This document shows, piece after piece, positions 26,256 through 35,572 of a DNA stretch of 64,000 nucleotides (the first letter of the stretch is position 1; the number at the start of each line of letters is the position of its first letter). The stretch covers positions 2,418,001 to 2,482,000 of the forward strand of contig NZ_PEBF01000001.1 in assembly GCF_002742625.1 (NCBI RefSeq), in the 5' to 3' direction. The DNA is from Caulobacter sp. FWC2. GTDB lineage: Bacteria; Pseudomonadota; Alphaproteobacteria; Caulobacterales; Caulobacteraceae. The notes below the pieces were generated by a model that searched no databases, was not told where the DNA came from, and saw nothing but the letters and a program-made list of their open reading frames with translations. The translations under genes were made by a program, and so were the position numbers.

Positions 26256-26954
26256 TCAAGCCCCGTCGTCAACGAAGCGGTAGCCAACGCCCGGCTCGGT
26301 CTGCAGAAGCTTCGGCGACGCCGGATCGGCCTCCAGCTTCTGCCGAAGTTGGCCGACGAAGACGCGCAGATACTGGGTGTCCTGCGCGTGCGCTGGGCCC
26401 CAGACGGCAGTCAGCAACTCCTTGTGGGTCAGCACCTTGCCGTGGCCCAGAGCCAGACGGACCAGGACGTCATATTCACGCGGCGACAGCTTCACGGTCT
26501 CGCCGGCGCGGGTGACGCGACGCTTCTCCAGGTCTATCTCGACGTCGCCTGCGCGGATCGGCCCGCTGGGGGCCTGGGCCCGGCCGGCTTGGCGCATGGC
26601 GGCGCGCAGACGGGCCAGGAGCTCGCCGACCCCGAAAGGCTTTTCGACATAGTCGTTGGCGCCCCGGTCAAGGGCCTCGATCTTCTCGATCTCGCGGTCG
26701 CGGGCTGACAGGATCAGGATCGGACCTTCGTAGAAGGCCCGGGCCTTTTCCAGCACATCCTTGCCGTCCATGTCAGGCAAGCCGAGATCCAGCACCACGG
26801 CGTCGGGCGACCACAGGGCGATGGCGCGCAGGCCCTCCTGGCCGCCGTCGGCGCGCAGCGGCTCGTAGCCGGCCGCGTCCAGCGCCGGACCCAAGAAACG
26901 GTGGATCTGCGGCTCGTCGTCGATGACGAGGATGCGTTGGCGTCCTGTGTTCAT
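26256..26954 (-). CDS. kdpE: KdpE, response regulator of the kdp operon
   Basis: A 232-residue OmpR-family response regulator. The receiver domain (about 1-120) has the acidic pair in VIDDEPQIH, the phospho-acceptor Asp in VVLDLGLPDMDG and Lys in DYVEKPFGVG. The C-terminal winged helix (about 135-230) has LSPREYDVLVRLALGHGKVL and TQYLRVFVGQLRQKLE. KdpE is phosphorylated by KdpD under potassium limitation and activates the kdp promoter. It starts 7 bases after kdpD and is the last gene of this operon. Confidence 0.95.
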   Translation of the reverse strand: MNTGRQRILVIDDEPQIHRFLGPALDAAGYEPLRADGGQEGLRAIALWSPDAVVLDLGLPDMDGKDVLEKARAFYEGPILILSARDREIEKIEALDRGANDYVEKPFGVGELLARLRAAMRQAGRAQAPSGPIRAGDVEIDLEKRRVTRAGETVKLSPREYDVLVRLALGHGKVLTHKELLTAVWGPAHAQDTQYLRVFVGQLRQKLEADPASPKLLQTEPGVGYRFVDDGA

Positions 26955-26961
26955 GAGCGGC

Positions 26962-29655
26962 TCATAGCAGATCGCGCGGCGTGGCGACGGCCTTGGGCAG
27001 GCTGATCAGCATCCGCGTGCCCCGCCCATCGTGGATCGGGCTGGCGGCGGCGATCCGGCCGCCCATGGCGTCGACGAAGCCCTTGGCGATCGCCAGACCC
27101 AGGCCGGCGCCCTGGTGGCGATCGCTGGGCTCCTCCATGCGGCGGAACTTGTCGAAGATCCGCTCCAGCTCGGCCGGCGGCACCCCTCGCCCCTCGTCCT
27201 CGACGCTGATCACGACGTTGCCGCGATCCTCATAGGCCGCCAGCTCGATCCGGCTGCCCGGCTCGCTGTAGGTGATGGCATTTTCCAGAATATTGACAAT
27301 GACTTGCTCGAGAAGGCTCGCGTCCGCCTGGACTAGCGTCAGGGAGCCCGGATAGTCGCGGACCAGGCCCCGCCCACCCAGGCGACGCGTCACCCGCTCC
27401 GCGGCGGCGTTGAGCACGTCGCGCACGTCGACCCAGTCGGTGCGAAGCTTCAGCCCGCCACCCTCAAGCCGGGTCATGTCCAGCAGATTGGCGACGTAGC
27501 GGCTGAGGCGCTCGGCTTCCTCGCGGATGCTGACCAGCAGGTCGTCGCGCACGGCCTTCTTCATCTTGTCGCCGTAGTCGAGCAGCGTGCTGGAGGCTCC
27601 CAGCACCGTCGACAACGGCGTGCGCAGGTCGTGACTGACCGAGTTCATCAGAGCCGAACGGAAGCGGTCGGCGCGGCGCAGGGTCTCGGTCTCCAGCGCC
27701 TCGGACGCCAGCTGCGAGCGCTCCAGCGCCACGGCGCCCTGCTCCAGCAGCGCCAGGACCAGGCGCTCCAGGTCCGAGCCCGGCGGGGCGGCGCCGGCTT
27801 CGACGCCGGCCACGCCGGTGCGGGCTCGTACGCCCTGCAGCGGCCAGAAGGTCCAGCGGGCTTGCGGCAGGGTGCCAGTGCCAAAGCCCGCCGCCTCGCC
27901 CTTTTCCCAGGCCCAGCGCGCGGCGGCCATCTGGGCGGCGTCGAGGGCTTCCAGGCTGGGCGCGCCGGCGGTCGGGACGATTTCCTCGCCCTGCGGCAAC
28001 AACACCATCGAGCGCCCGCCCGCGGCGGCTGCGACCTGCTCGGCCAGGGCGTGGGCGACGGCGTCCCTGCCGGTGGCGGCCGAGAGCGTCCGGCTGGCGG
28101 TCAACAGGGTGGCGACGGCGGCGGCGCGGCGCTGCGAGCCCACAGCCTGGTCGCGGACCCGCCCCGCCAGACCGCCGGACGCCAGGGCCACGGCCCAGAA
28201 CACCACCAGGGTGATGAAGTCCGTCGGCGAGCCGACCGCCAGGCTGTAGCGCGGCTCCAGGAACAGGTAATTGTAGATGACGAAGGCCACGGTCGCGGCG
28301 ACCAGCGCCGGTCTCAGGCCATGCAGCACGCCGGCCGCCAGCACGGCGGCCAGGAAGATCATCCCGAGATCGACGTGGTCGAAGACGACGTCCAGACCCC
28401 AGGCGCCGAGCGTCGCGGCGACAACGAACAGCGCGCCGACAGCATAGCCCTGCCAGGCGCCGAGCCCGAAAGGCTTCGCGGGTTTCGACTGACGCTCATG
28501 GCTGGCTTCGGTGACCACGTGGACGGCGACGCCCCGAGCCTCACGAAGCAGGGCCACCGCCAGCGACCGCCCCAGAAGCTCGCGCCACCGGCTCTCGACC
28601 GATTTGCCGATGACGATCTGGGTAACGTTGCTGCGCCGGGCATAGGCCATGACGGTCGCGACGATGTCGCCGCCCGTCAGCGCGACGGTCGTCCCGCCCA
28701 GCTGTTCGGCCAGGCGATAAGCCTCGCTGAGGCGGGCCGCGCTGCCCTGCCCCGCCGCCGGACGATCGGTGCGCTCGACGTGAGCGACGATCCACGGCGC
28801 GTCCATCATCATGTCGGACAGCCGCCGCCCCGCCCGCACCAGCGAGCCGGCCATGGCGTCGCCGCTGACCAGGACCAGGATCCGCTCGCCCGCCGCCCAG
28901 GGCCCCTCGACGCCCTTCTCGCGCATGGCGGCGACCAGTTGATCGTCGACGGTCTGGGCGGCGCGGCGCAGGGCCAGTTCGCGCAGGGCCGTGAGGTTCT
29001 CGACCTTGAAGAAGTTGTCCGCCGCCAGCCGCGCGGTCTCGGGGACATAGACCTTGCCGGCGGCCATCCGCTCGCGCAGCTCTTCGGGCGTGATGTCCAC
29101 CAGCTCGATGGAGTCGGCGCGGGACAGGGCGCTGTCCGGAACCGTCTCGCGCTGGCGCACACCCGTGATGCGCAGGATCACCTCGACCAGGCTTTCCAGG
29201 TGCTGGACGTTCAGGGTGGTCCAGACGTCCACGCCCGCCGCCAGCAGTTCCTCGACATCCTGCCAGCGCTTGGGATGGCGCGAGCCGGGCGCGTTGGAGT
29301 GGGCGTATTCGTCGACCAGCAGGATCTTGGGCTTCCGCGCCAAGGCCTCGTCGAGGTCGAACTCCATCAGCACGTTGCCGCGATGCTCGATCGACTTGCG
29401 CGGCAGGACCTCCATGCCGCGCAGCAGGCTTTCGGTTTCGCGGCGGCCGTGGGTCTCGACGACGCCGATCAGGACATCGACGCCCTCGGCCTTGCGGCGA
29501 CGGGCGGCGCGCAGCATCTCGTAGGTCTTGCCCACACCCGGGGCCATGCCCAGAAACACCTTGAGGCGCCCCCGGCGCGCCTTGTTGGCGGCGGCCAGGA
29601 GCGCCTCGGGATCGGGACGCCCAGGTTCGTTGTGGGAGCGATCCTCGGTTGGCAA
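26962..29655 (-). CDS. kdpD: KdpD, potassium/turgor sensor histidine kinase
   Basis: An 897-residue sensor kinase of normal KdpD size. The N-terminal KdpD domain has the Walker A motif GMAPGVGKTYEML and DEYAHSNAPG. A universal-stress-protein-like segment follows (about 250-370), then four closely packed TM helices (about 400-495), a GAF-like region, the HisKA box SVSHDLRTPLSTVLG and an HATPase domain with NILENAITYSEPG and GAGLGLAI. It senses low potassium and phosphorylates KdpE. The start is a TTG at 29655 directly abutting the kdpC stop, with AAGGACGG upstream, implying translational coupling. Confidence 0.95.
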   Translation of the reverse strand: MPTEDRSHNEPGRPDPEALLAAANKARRGRLKVFLGMAPGVGKTYEMLRAARRRKAEGVDVLIGVVETHGRRETESLLRGMEVLPRKSIEHRGNVLMEFDLDEALARKPKILLVDEYAHSNAPGSRHPKRWQDVEELLAAGVDVWTTLNVQHLESLVEVILRITGVRQRETVPDSALSRADSIELVDITPEELRERMAAGKVYVPETARLAADNFFKVENLTALRELALRRAAQTVDDQLVAAMREKGVEGPWAAGERILVLVSGDAMAGSLVRAGRRLSDMMMDAPWIVAHVERTDRPAAGQGSAARLSEAYRLAEQLGGTTVALTGGDIVATVMAYARRSNVTQIVIGKSVESRWRELLGRSLAVALLREARGVAVHVVTEASHERQSKPAKPFGLGAWQGYAVGALFVVAATLGAWGLDVVFDHVDLGMIFLAAVLAAGVLHGLRPALVAATVAFVIYNYLFLEPRYSLAVGSPTDFITLVVFWAVALASGGLAGRVRDQAVGSQRRAAAVATLLTASRTLSAATGRDAVAHALAEQVAAAAGGRSMVLLPQGEEIVPTAGAPSLEALDAAQMAAARWAWEKGEAAGFGTGTLPQARWTFWPLQGVRARTGVAGVEAGAAPPGSDLERLVLALLEQGAVALERSQLASEALETETLRRADRFRSALMNSVSHDLRTPLSTVLGASSTLLDYGDKMKKAVRDDLLVSIREEAERLSRYVANLLDMTRLEGGGLKLRTDWVDVRDVLNAAAERVTRRLGGRGLVRDYPGSLTLVQADASLLEQVIVNILENAITYSEPGSRIELAAYEDRGNVVISVEDEGRGVPPAELERIFDKFRRMEEPSDRHQGAGLGLAIAKGFVDAMGGRIAAASPIHDGRGTRMLISLPKAVATPRDLL

Positions 29656-30234
29656 CTAGCCGTCCTTCGGGAAACGCGCGTCGAGCGCCCGGTTGACGGC
29701 CAGGACGTTCACCGCCGGCTGGCCGATGAAGCCCAGTAGCGGCGCCGTGGTGTGGGCGTCAATCACCGCCTGGACCTCGCCCACAGGCACGCTGCGCGAC
29801 CGGGCGATGCGGGGCGCCTGGAAGCGGGCGTTGGCCGGGGAGACGTCCGGATCCAGGCCCGAACCCGAGGTGGTGACCGCGTCGGCCGGGATCGCGGCGC
29901 CGGGATTCTCGGTCCGCAGCGCGGCGGCGTCGGTTTTCTCGCGCTCGATCAGCTTGTCGTTCAGCGGACCCATGTTCGAACCGCTCGATGCCGAGGCGTC
30001 ATAGCCGTTGCCAGCCGCCGACGGACGCGGGTGCAGGTATTGCGGCTTGCTGAAGCCCTGGGCGATCAGGGACGAGCCGATGACCGTCCCCTTGGCGTCC
30101 TTGACCAGACTGCCGTTGGCCTGGGCCGGGAACGCCGCCTGGGCGACCCCGGTCACGGCCAGAGGATAGGCGACGCCCAGGAGCGCCGTGAACAGGCCCA
30201 TCGAGACCAGGGCCGGACGAAGATGCGAGAGCAT
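29656..30234 (-). CDS. kdpC: KdpC, potassium-transporting ATPase subunit C
   Basis: A 192-residue protein with one N-terminal TM helix (LVSMGLFTALLGVAYPLAVTG) and the KdpC-typical NGSLVKDAKGTVIGSSLIAQ, FSKPQYLHPRPSA and ARFQAPRIARSR motifs. KdpC is the small bitopic subunit of the KdpFABC pump needed for ATP binding and complex stability. ATG 30234 was chosen because GAGGAGA lies at the right distance; a longer in-frame start at 30279 lies inside the porin gene. It follows the porin stop by 13 bases, so the normal kdpB-kdpC junction is interrupted. Confidence 0.95.
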   Translation of the reverse strand: MLSHLRPALVSMGLFTALLGVAYPLAVTGVAQAAFPAQANGSLVKDAKGTVIGSSLIAQGFSKPQYLHPRPSAAGNGYDASASSGSNMGPLNDKLIEREKTDAAALRTENPGAAIPADAVTTSGSGLDPDVSPANARFQAPRIARSRSVPVGEVQAVIDAHTTAPLLGFIGQPAVNVLAVNRALDARFPKDG

Positions 30235-30247
30235 GGCGGCGTCTCCT

Positions 30248-30940
30248 CTAGAAGGCGGCTTTGAGCGAAATGACGCCACGGCTGCCGTAGGTCTTGCCGA
30301 AGGCGTGCTCGTCGGTGTCGTGGTAGCGCAGGTCCAGGGTCAGCGTGCTGTTCAGGGCATAGGCCGCGCCGACGTTCCAGGTCGTGTAGTCGCCCGAGCC
30401 CTTGTAGGTCTGGCGACCGACAGCCGCCGAAACCGACAGCTTGTCGACGACCGGATAGCTGCCGTTGAGCTCGTAGTAGACGGCCTCATCAGCGGCGCCG
30501 AAGCTGTCGGGGCTGTAGAACACCGCCGCGCCCAGGGCGCCCTTGCCGGCCGGGATCGAGCCGGCGGCCTTGAACTCGACATTGCCGTAGTCGGCGCCCT
30601 TCGGCGCGCCGGCGTAGCCGTAGTAGATCACGCCGAAGTCCAGCGAGGCCACACCCAGGGTCGGCTTGTAGCCGGCATAGAGGTCGATCTCGGCGTCGGT
30701 CTTGTCGCCGAAATCGACGTTCGACGCCCACGTCCCGGCGTAGAACTTGCCGGCGGCCAGGTCGACGCCGCCGAACAGCTGGGCGTTCTCGCTGGTCTGG
30801 CTGACACCGCGGAACACATAGTCCGAAGCGGCGCCGACATTGTAGCTCAGCTTCGGCCCGTCTTGAGCCTGCGCGACGCCGGCCGTCAGGGCCAGGGCCG
30901 AGGCGGCGGCGAGAACACGGAAAGCGAACTGGGAGGTCAT
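30248..30940 (-). CDS. TorF-like outer-membrane porin inside the kdp operon
   Basis: A 230-residue protein with a cleavable signal peptide (ending VAQAQ near residue 26) and alternating beta-strand pattern typical of an 8-12 strand barrel. The mature N-terminus, SYNVGAASDYVFRGVSQTSENAQLFGGVD, and the YYGYAG and YYELNGSYPV strands match the TorF family of putative porins, and the protein ends in Phe as outer-membrane barrels do. It lies between kdpB plus a small ORF and kdpC, all in one direction with short gaps, so it should be induced with the pump. Passage of potassium through the outer membrane is the obvious inference. Confidence 0.83.
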   Translation of the reverse strand: MTSQFAFRVLAAASALALTAGVAQAQDGPKLSYNVGAASDYVFRGVSQTSENAQLFGGVDLAAGKFYAGTWASNVDFGDKTDAEIDLYAGYKPTLGVASLDFGVIYYGYAGAPKGADYGNVEFKAAGSIPAGKGALGAAVFYSPDSFGAADEAVYYELNGSYPVVDKLSVSAAVGRQTYKGSGDYTTWNVGAAYALNSTLTLDLRYHDTDEHAFGKTYGSRGVISLKAAF

Positions 30941-30966
30941 TGGAACGGTTCTTTCAGAGGAGAGAA

Positions 30967-31062
30967 TTAGGCGGACCAAGCCGCCAGGAAGAGGATCCCG
31001 ATCGCCACGGCGCCGAAGATCACATCTCTGATCATGGGATCCGGGGCGATCGGGCCGCGCAT
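30967..31062 (-). CDS. 31-residue single-TM peptide coupled to kdpB
   Basis: A 31-codon reading frame whose ATG overlaps the kdpB stop codon as TGATG (bases 31060-31064), a classic arrangement for translational coupling. The peptide has a short polar N-terminus with a second in-frame Met at residue 10, followed by IRDVIFGAVAIGILFLAAW, a single hydrophobic helix ending in Ser-Ala. It ends 26 bases before the porin start. It resembles KdpF in size and topology but has a different sequence. It may be an extra small subunit of the Kdp complex or a coupling device; function unknown. Confidence 0.6.
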   Translation of the reverse strand: MRGPIAPDPMIRDVIFGAVAIGILFLAAWSA

Positions 31063-33122
31063 CAGGCCAGGCCCAGGGCCGAGATGATCAGGTCGATCAA
31101 CTTGATGCCGACGAACGGGGCGATCAGACCGCCCAGGCCGTAGACGGTCAGGTTGCGCGACAGGAGCTTGCCGGCGCCGATGGCGCGATACTTCACGCCC
31201 TTCAGGGCCAGAGGGATGAGCGCCGCGATGATCAGGGCGTTGAAGATCACCGCCGACAGGATGGCGCTTTGCGGGCTGTGCAGATGCATGACGTTCAGCG
31301 CGCCCAGGGCCGGCAGGGCGACCACGAACATCGCCGGGATGATGGCGAAGTACTTGGCCACGTCGTTGGCGATCGAGAAGGTCGTCAGGGCGCCGCGGGT
31401 GATCAGCATCTGCTTGCCGACCTCGACGATCTCGATGACCTTGGTCGGGTCGCTGTCGAGATCGACCATGTTGCCGGCCTCGCGAGCAGCCTGAGCGCCG
31501 GTCTGCATGGCCACCCCGACATCGGCCTGAGCTAGGGCCGGGGCGTCATTGGCGCCGTCGCCGCACATGGCCACCAGCCGGCCCTTGGCCTGCTCGTCGC
31601 GCATCAGGCGCAGCTTGTCCTCGGGCGTGGCTTCGGCAAGGAAGTCGTCGACGCCGGCTTCCGAGGCGATGGCTGCGGCGGTCACCGGGTTGTCGCCGGT
31701 GATCATCACGGTGCGCAGGCCCATGCGGCGCAGATCGGCGAAGCGGGCCTTCACGCCGGGCTTCACCACGTCCTTCAGGTGGATGACGCCGACCAGGGCG
31801 CCGTCCTCGCTGACAGCGAGCGGCGTGCCGCCCGAGCGGGCGATACGGTCCACGGCGGCGTTGACCTCGGCCGGGATGGTCTTCGGATCCAGGGCCAGCG
31901 AACGATAGACAGCGTCCACCGCGCCCTTGCGCCAGCTACGGCCACCGGCGTCCAGGCCCGACTGGCGGGTCGTGGCGCTGAAGGCGATGGCGGTCGCGCC
32001 TTCCGGCGCCTCGACCACGACACCCTGGTTGCGGCCCAGCTCGATGATCGAGCGGCCTTCCGGGGTTTCGTCCGCCAACGAGGCCATCAGAGCGGCGCGG
32101 AGGGCGACGTCCGGACGCACGCCAGGAGCCGGGATCACCTCGGTGGCCATGCGGTTGCCGAAGGTGATGGTGCCGGTCTTGTCCAGCAGCAGGGTGTCGA
32201 CGTCGCCGGCCGCTTCCACGGCCCGGCCCGAGGTGGCCAGCACGTTGACCTTCAGCAGGCGGTCCATGCCGGCGATGCCGACAGCGGACAGGAGGCCACC
32301 GATGGTCGTGGGGATGAGCGTGATGAACAGCGCGCCCAGCACGATCGGGTCCAGATTGACACCCGAGAACTTGCCCAGGCCCAGCAGGGTCACGACCGCG
32401 ATCAGGAAGATCAGGGTCAGGCCGGCCAGCAGGACGGCCAGGGCGATCTCGTTCGGCGTCTTGCGACGGTCCGCGCCCTCGACCATGGCGATCATGCGGT
32501 CGAGGAAGGTCGAGCCCGGGGCGGCGGTGACCTGGATCTTCAACCAGTCCGAGACCAGCGTGGTGCCGCCGGTGACGGCCGAGCGGTCGCCGCCGCTCTC
32601 GCGGATGACCGGCGCGCTTTCACCGGTGATGGCGGCCTCGTTGACGCTGGCCACGCCCTCGATGATCTCGCCGTCGGTCGGGATGACGTCGCCAGCCTCC
32701 ACCAGGATGATCTCCCCTACCCCCAGCCTGTGGGCCGGGGTCGGGATCCAGGTCCCGGTCTTGGGGTCGACGATCAGCTTGGCCTTGGTGGTGACGCGGG
32801 CGGCGCGCAGGCTGTCGGCCGCGGCCTTGCCCCGCCCTTCGGCGACGCTTTCGGCCAGGTTGGCGAACAGCACGGTAGCCCAGAGCCACAAGGCCACCTG
32901 GAGGGCGAAGCCCGCCGGCTGGTGCGCGGCCAAGGCCGCGACCGCCGAGATGGTCGACAGCAGGGCCACGATCCAGGTGGCGAAGATTACCGGATTGCTG
33001 GTCAGCTTGCGCGGATCCAGCTTCACGAAGCTGTCCTTGGCCGCGCGGGCCAGGACCGCCCCGGAGAGGCCGCCGGCGATGGCGCGACGGCCTTCGCCAG
33101 CGTGGGTTTCAACGGTTGTCAT
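31062..33122 (-). CDS. kdpB: KdpB, potassium-transporting P-type ATPase subunit
   Basis: A 686-residue P-type ATPase. Visible landmarks are the A-domain GESAPV motif, the phosphorylation site [13 protein letters not shown], the nucleotide-binding region [11 protein letters not shown], the hinge [19 protein letters not shown], and TM helices at both ends. KdpB hydrolyses ATP to drive potassium import through KdpA. ATG 33122 ([11 protein letters not shown]) was chosen: it follows kdpA by 17 bases and has AAGGGA upstream. Its stop codon overlaps the start of the 31-residue peptide gene. Confidence 0.97.
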   Translation of the reverse strand: MTTVETHAGEGRRAIAGGLSGAVLARAAKDSFVKLDPRKLTSNPVIFATWIVALLSTISAVAALAAHQPAGFALQVALWLWATVLFANLAESVAEGRGKAAADSLRAARVTTKAKLIVDPKTGTWIPTPAHRLGVGEIILVEAGDVIPTDGEIIEGVASVNEAAITGESAPVIRESGGDRSAVTGGTTLVSDWLKIQVTAAPGSTFLDRMIAMVEGADRRKTPNEIALAVLLAGLTLIFLIAVVTLLGLGKFSGVNLDPIVLGALFITLIPTTIGGLLSAVGIAGMDRLLKVNVLATSGRAVEAAGDVDTLLLDKTGTITFGNRMATEVIPAPGVRPDVALRAALMASLADETPEGRSIIELGRNQGVVVEAPEGATAIAFSATTRQSGLDAGGRSWRKGAVDAVYRSLALDPKTIPAEVNAAVDRIARSGGTPLAVSEDGALVGVIHLKDVVKPGVKARFADLRRMGLRTVMITGDNPVTAAAIASEAGVDDFLAEATPEDKLRLMRDEQAKGRLVAMCGDGANDAPALAQADVGVAMQTGAQAAREAGNMVDLDSDPTKVIEIVEVGKQMLITRGALTTFSIANDVAKYFAIIPAMFVVALPALGALNVMHLHSPQSAILSAVIFNALIIAALIPLALKGVKYRAIGAGKLLSRNLTVYGLGGLIAPFVGIKLIDLIISALGLA

Positions 33123-33139
33123 GGAATGATCCCTTTGGA

Positions 33140-34849
33140 TCAGTGGCCGGCCACGAAGGCGAGCGCTTGGAAGTGCTCGACGATCGGACCCAGGGCCAGA
33201 GCGGGGAAGAATTGCAGGCCGCCGAGGATCAGGATCACCCCGATCAGGAGGCCGACGAAGAGGCCGCCGTGCGTGGGCAGCGTACCGGTCGACGGCGCCA
33301 GCTTGGGCTTGGCCGCCAGGGCGCCGGCGATGGCCAGCACCGCGACGATCGGCGGGAAGCGGCCCAGCATCATGGAGACGCCCAGGGTCGTGTCCCACCA
33401 CGGCGCGTTGGCCGTGAGCCCCGCGAAGGCCGAGCCGTTGTTGGCGGTGGCCGAGGTGTAGGCGTAGAGGATCTCCGACAGACCGTGCGGCCCGGCGTGC
33501 ATCAGCCCCTTCAGCGCCTCCGGCAAGACCGCGGCGATGGCGGCGAAGCCCAGGGTCGAGACCGGGATAGCCAGGACCGCCAGGATCGACAGCTTCACTT
33601 CGCGAGCCTCGATCTTCTTGCCCATATATTCCGGCGTGCGGCCCACCATCAGGCCGGCGACGAACACGGCCAGGATGGCCATGACCACCATGATGGCGAT
33701 GCCCGAACCGATGCCGCCGGGCAGGATCTCGCCCAGATGCATCAGGAACATCGCCATGCCGCCGCCCAGCGGCATCAGGCTGGAGTGCATGCCGTTGACC
33801 GAACCGTTCGAGGCGCCGGTCGTGGCGGCGGCCCAGGCGGCGGTGGCTGGCGCGCCGAAGCGCACTTCCTTGCCTTCCATGTTGACGGTCGTCTCGACCC
33901 CGGCAGCCAACTGGGCCGGCGGCGTGCGGGTCTCGGCCGCGTAAATGGTCGAAGCGCCGGCGAACAGCAGCACGGAGGCGGCGATCACCAGGGCGCGAAT
34001 GTCCTTCTTGGCCAAGGCGCTACGGCCGAAAGCGAAGAAGGCGGCCCAGCCCAGCACGTTGATCGAGATCGCCGTGATCAGGTTGGTCAGCGCGGACGGG
34101 TTCTCGAACGGGTGCGCGGAGTTGGCGTTGAAGATGCCGCCGCCGTTGATGCCCAGCATCTTGATGGCTTCCTGCGAGGCCACGGCGTACAGCGAGATCT
34201 TCTGCTCTGCGCCTTCCATCGTGTGGGCCAGGACGCCCGCCGACAGGGTCTGGGGCAGGCCCAGGGCGACCAGCAGCACCGCCAGCACGAACGAAAGCGG
34301 CAGCAACACATAGAGCGTGGTGCGGATCAGGTCGGCCCAGAAGTTGCCGACGCCCTCGCCGCGATTGGCCGTGAAGGCCCGCGCCAGGGCAGCGGCCACG
34401 GTCGCGCCCGTCGCGGCCGAGACGAAGTTCTGGGTGGTCAGCACCAGCATCTGGCTGAGCGTCGACATGGTCGTCTCGCCCGCATAGCTCTGCCAGTTGG
34501 TGTTGGTCACGAAGCTGACGGCGGTGTTGAACGCCAGATGCCCCGACAGGCCGGGAAAGCCCTGCGGGTTCAACGGCAGCACGCCTTGCAGGCGCAGCAC
34601 CCCATAGGTGAACAGAAAGCCCATCAGGTTGAAGGACAGCAGCGCCAGCGCGTAGCCGTGCCAGGTCTGGCTCTTCCTGGGATCGATCCCGCAGGCCGTG
34701 TAGAAGAAGACTTCGAACGGCTTCATCACCGGATCGAGCCAGGTGCGCTCGCCATTCCAGACGCGCGACATGAAAACGCCTAGCGGCCAGCCGATCGCGA
34801 CCGCCAGGCCAAGCGTGAGGGCGATTTCCGCCCACCCTTGCCAATTCAT
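33140..34849 (-). CDS. kdpA: KdpA, potassium-binding channel-like subunit
   Basis: A 569-residue membrane protein of normal KdpA length, beginning [20 protein letters not shown]. It carries the four-fold pore-loop pattern of the family, for example [40 protein letters not shown] and [14 protein letters not shown]. KdpA selects and translocates potassium in the KdpFABC complex. The start is 13 bases after the kdpF stop. No truncation or missing pore loop is seen. Confidence 0.97.
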   Translation of the reverse strand: MNWQGWAEIALTLGLAVAIGWPLGVFMSRVWNGERTWLDPVMKPFEVFFYTACGIDPRKSQTWHGYALALLSFNLMGFLFTYGVLRLQGVLPLNPQGFPGLSGHLAFNTAVSFVTNTNWQSYAGETTMSTLSQMLVLTTQNFVSAATGATVAAALARAFTANRGEGVGNFWADLIRTTLYVLLPLSFVLAVLLVALGLPQTLSAGVLAHTMEGAEQKISLYAVASQEAIKMLGINGGGIFNANSAHPFENPSALTNLITAISINVLGWAAFFAFGRSALAKKDIRALVIAASVLLFAGASTIYAAETRTPPAQLAAGVETTVNMEGKEVRFGAPATAAWAAATTGASNGSVNGMHSSLMPLGGGMAMFLMHLGEILPGGIGSGIAIMVVMAILAVFVAGLMVGRTPEYMGKKIEAREVKLSILAVLAIPVSTLGFAAIAAVLPEALKGLMHAGPHGLSEILYAYTSATANNGSAFAGLTANAPWWDTTLGVSMMLGRFPPIVAVLAIAGALAAKPKLAPSTGTLPTHGGLFVGLLIGVILILGGLQFFPALALGPIVEHFQALAFVAGH

Positions 34850-34862
34850 AGGGGTATGTCCG

Positions 34863-34949
34863 TCAGAACTTGTCGGGTCGCAGCATCGCCGCGACCATGT
34901 AGCCGGCGACGACGATCGCCCCGGCGGCCCACAGGAAGTTCACGAGCAT
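34863..34949 (-). CDS. kdpF: KdpF, 28-residue small subunit of the Kdp pump
   Basis: A 28-residue single-TM peptide, [20 protein letters not shown] then AMLRPDKF, with the LLRP(D/E)KF-type C-terminus characteristic of KdpF. It sits directly upstream of kdpA, the standard position. KdpF stabilises the KdpABC complex in the inner membrane. It starts 2 bases after the stop of another small peptide gene, so both are probably coupled. Confidence 0.9.
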   Translation of the reverse strand: MLVNFLWAAGAIVVAGYMVAAMLRPDKF

Positions 34950-34951
34950 GG

Positions 34952-35035
34952 TCACACGCGCCTCAGCGCGGCGGCGAAAGCGCCGAAGAGGGCGAACAGG
35001 CCAAGCGCCAGCGCCCCAAAGATAAGATCAGCCAT
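34952..35035 (-). CDS. 27-residue single-TM peptide, first gene of the kdp operon
   Basis: A 27-codon frame with an excellent ribosome-binding site (AAAGGAGG, 6 bases before ATG 35035). The peptide is one hydrophobic helix (LIFGALALGLFALFGAFAAAL) with a basic Arg-Arg-Val end, and its TGA lies 2 bases before the kdpF ATG. I have seen similar unnamed small proteins before kdpF in other proteobacteria, but no function is known to me. It could be an additional Kdp subunit, a regulator of KdpD, or a translational leader for kdpF. Confidence 0.7.
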   Translation of the reverse strand: MADLIFGALALGLFALFGAFAAALRRV

Positions 35036-35105
35036 AACGGCCTCCTTTGGTGTTGGAGGCCAGGGACCATGTCCGGGCGTAAGGGCTCTATGCCGAAGCG
35101 GAGCC

Positions 35106-35125
35106 GCCGCATAAGGGCGGCATAA
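35106..35125 (-). promoter_or_regulatory. Tandem 9-bp direct repeats, candidate KdpE-binding site
   Basis: On the minus strand two copies of TTATGCSGC (TTATGCCGC at 35125-35117 and TTATGCGGC at 35114-35106) are spaced 11 bases start to start, one helical turn, as expected for OmpR-family dimers. They lie 71-90 bases upstream of the first small gene of the kdp operon. An inverted TATGCCG is also present at 35088-35094. Confidence 0.5.
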
Positions 35126-35149
35126 AGATCGGCTCTAGGCCGAACGCGC

Positions 35150-35356
35150 CTACGCCGCGAGCCGGGCGTCGAGCGCGGCCAGCTTGGCCAGGATCCGGTC
35201 GAGGGTCGAGCGTTTCACCGGCTTGCCGTCGCGCAGCTTGGTCCAGGTGGTTTCGCTGATCGCGTAGCAGTCGAACAGGTGCTCGCGCGTCACCGCCGGC
35301 AGGCGCGAGCGCAGGCGCTGGAAAATCTCTCGGGATATGGTGACGGTTTCGGCCAT
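35150..35356 (-). CDS. Small hypothetical protein with predicted helix-turn-helix-like segment
   Basis: A 68-residue protein starting [20 protein letters not shown]. Its middle part, [20 protein letters not shown] then [14 protein letters not shown], reads like a short helix-turn-helix of the Cro/XRE kind (helix, turn around SETTW, recognition-type helix). It lies upstream of the kdp promoter in the same direction. It is probably a small DNA-binding protein; the family was not recognised, and a role in kdp control is only a positional guess. Confidence 0.65.
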   Translation of the reverse strand: MAETVTISREIFQRLRSRLPAVTREHLFDCYAISETTWTKLRDGKPVKRSTLDRILAKLAALDARLAA

Positions 35357-35450
35357 GGGATGGTGTGGTCAATGACGCTCGGGAAGATGACCCTACCGCG
35401 TCCCTATGACGATGTTGTTGGACGAGCTTATTTCAACGCTGTTACGAAAA

Positions 35451-35473
35451 GCCAAGTTTTCGCCAAACTTGGC
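35451..35473 (-). terminator. Rho-independent terminator after the tmk-holB-tatD-metallohydrolase run
   Basis: Perfect 9-bp inverted repeat GCCAAGTTT / AAACTTGGC with a 5-base loop. On the minus strand it is followed by TTTTCG; on the plus strand by AAAAG. It lies 100 bases after the stop of the metallohydrolase gene and probably ends that operon. Confidence 0.7.
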
Positions 35474-35572
35474 AAAAGTTGCCGCGAAGCGGGCCTTTCG
35501 ACGCCCATAACGCATACAGGCTCCGTTGGAGGCGGCGCGTTTGGAGAACTCCACAGCCCTTCGAAAAGTTGC

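Noticed and set aside
27631..29739. A 702-codon open frame opposite kdpD
   Set aside because: Antisense shadow of kdpD with biased Gln/Arg/Gly composition; no recognisable protein.
31779..33461. A 560-codon open frame opposite kdpB
   Set aside because: Antisense shadow of kdpB, low-complexity Gln/Asp/Gly-rich translation.
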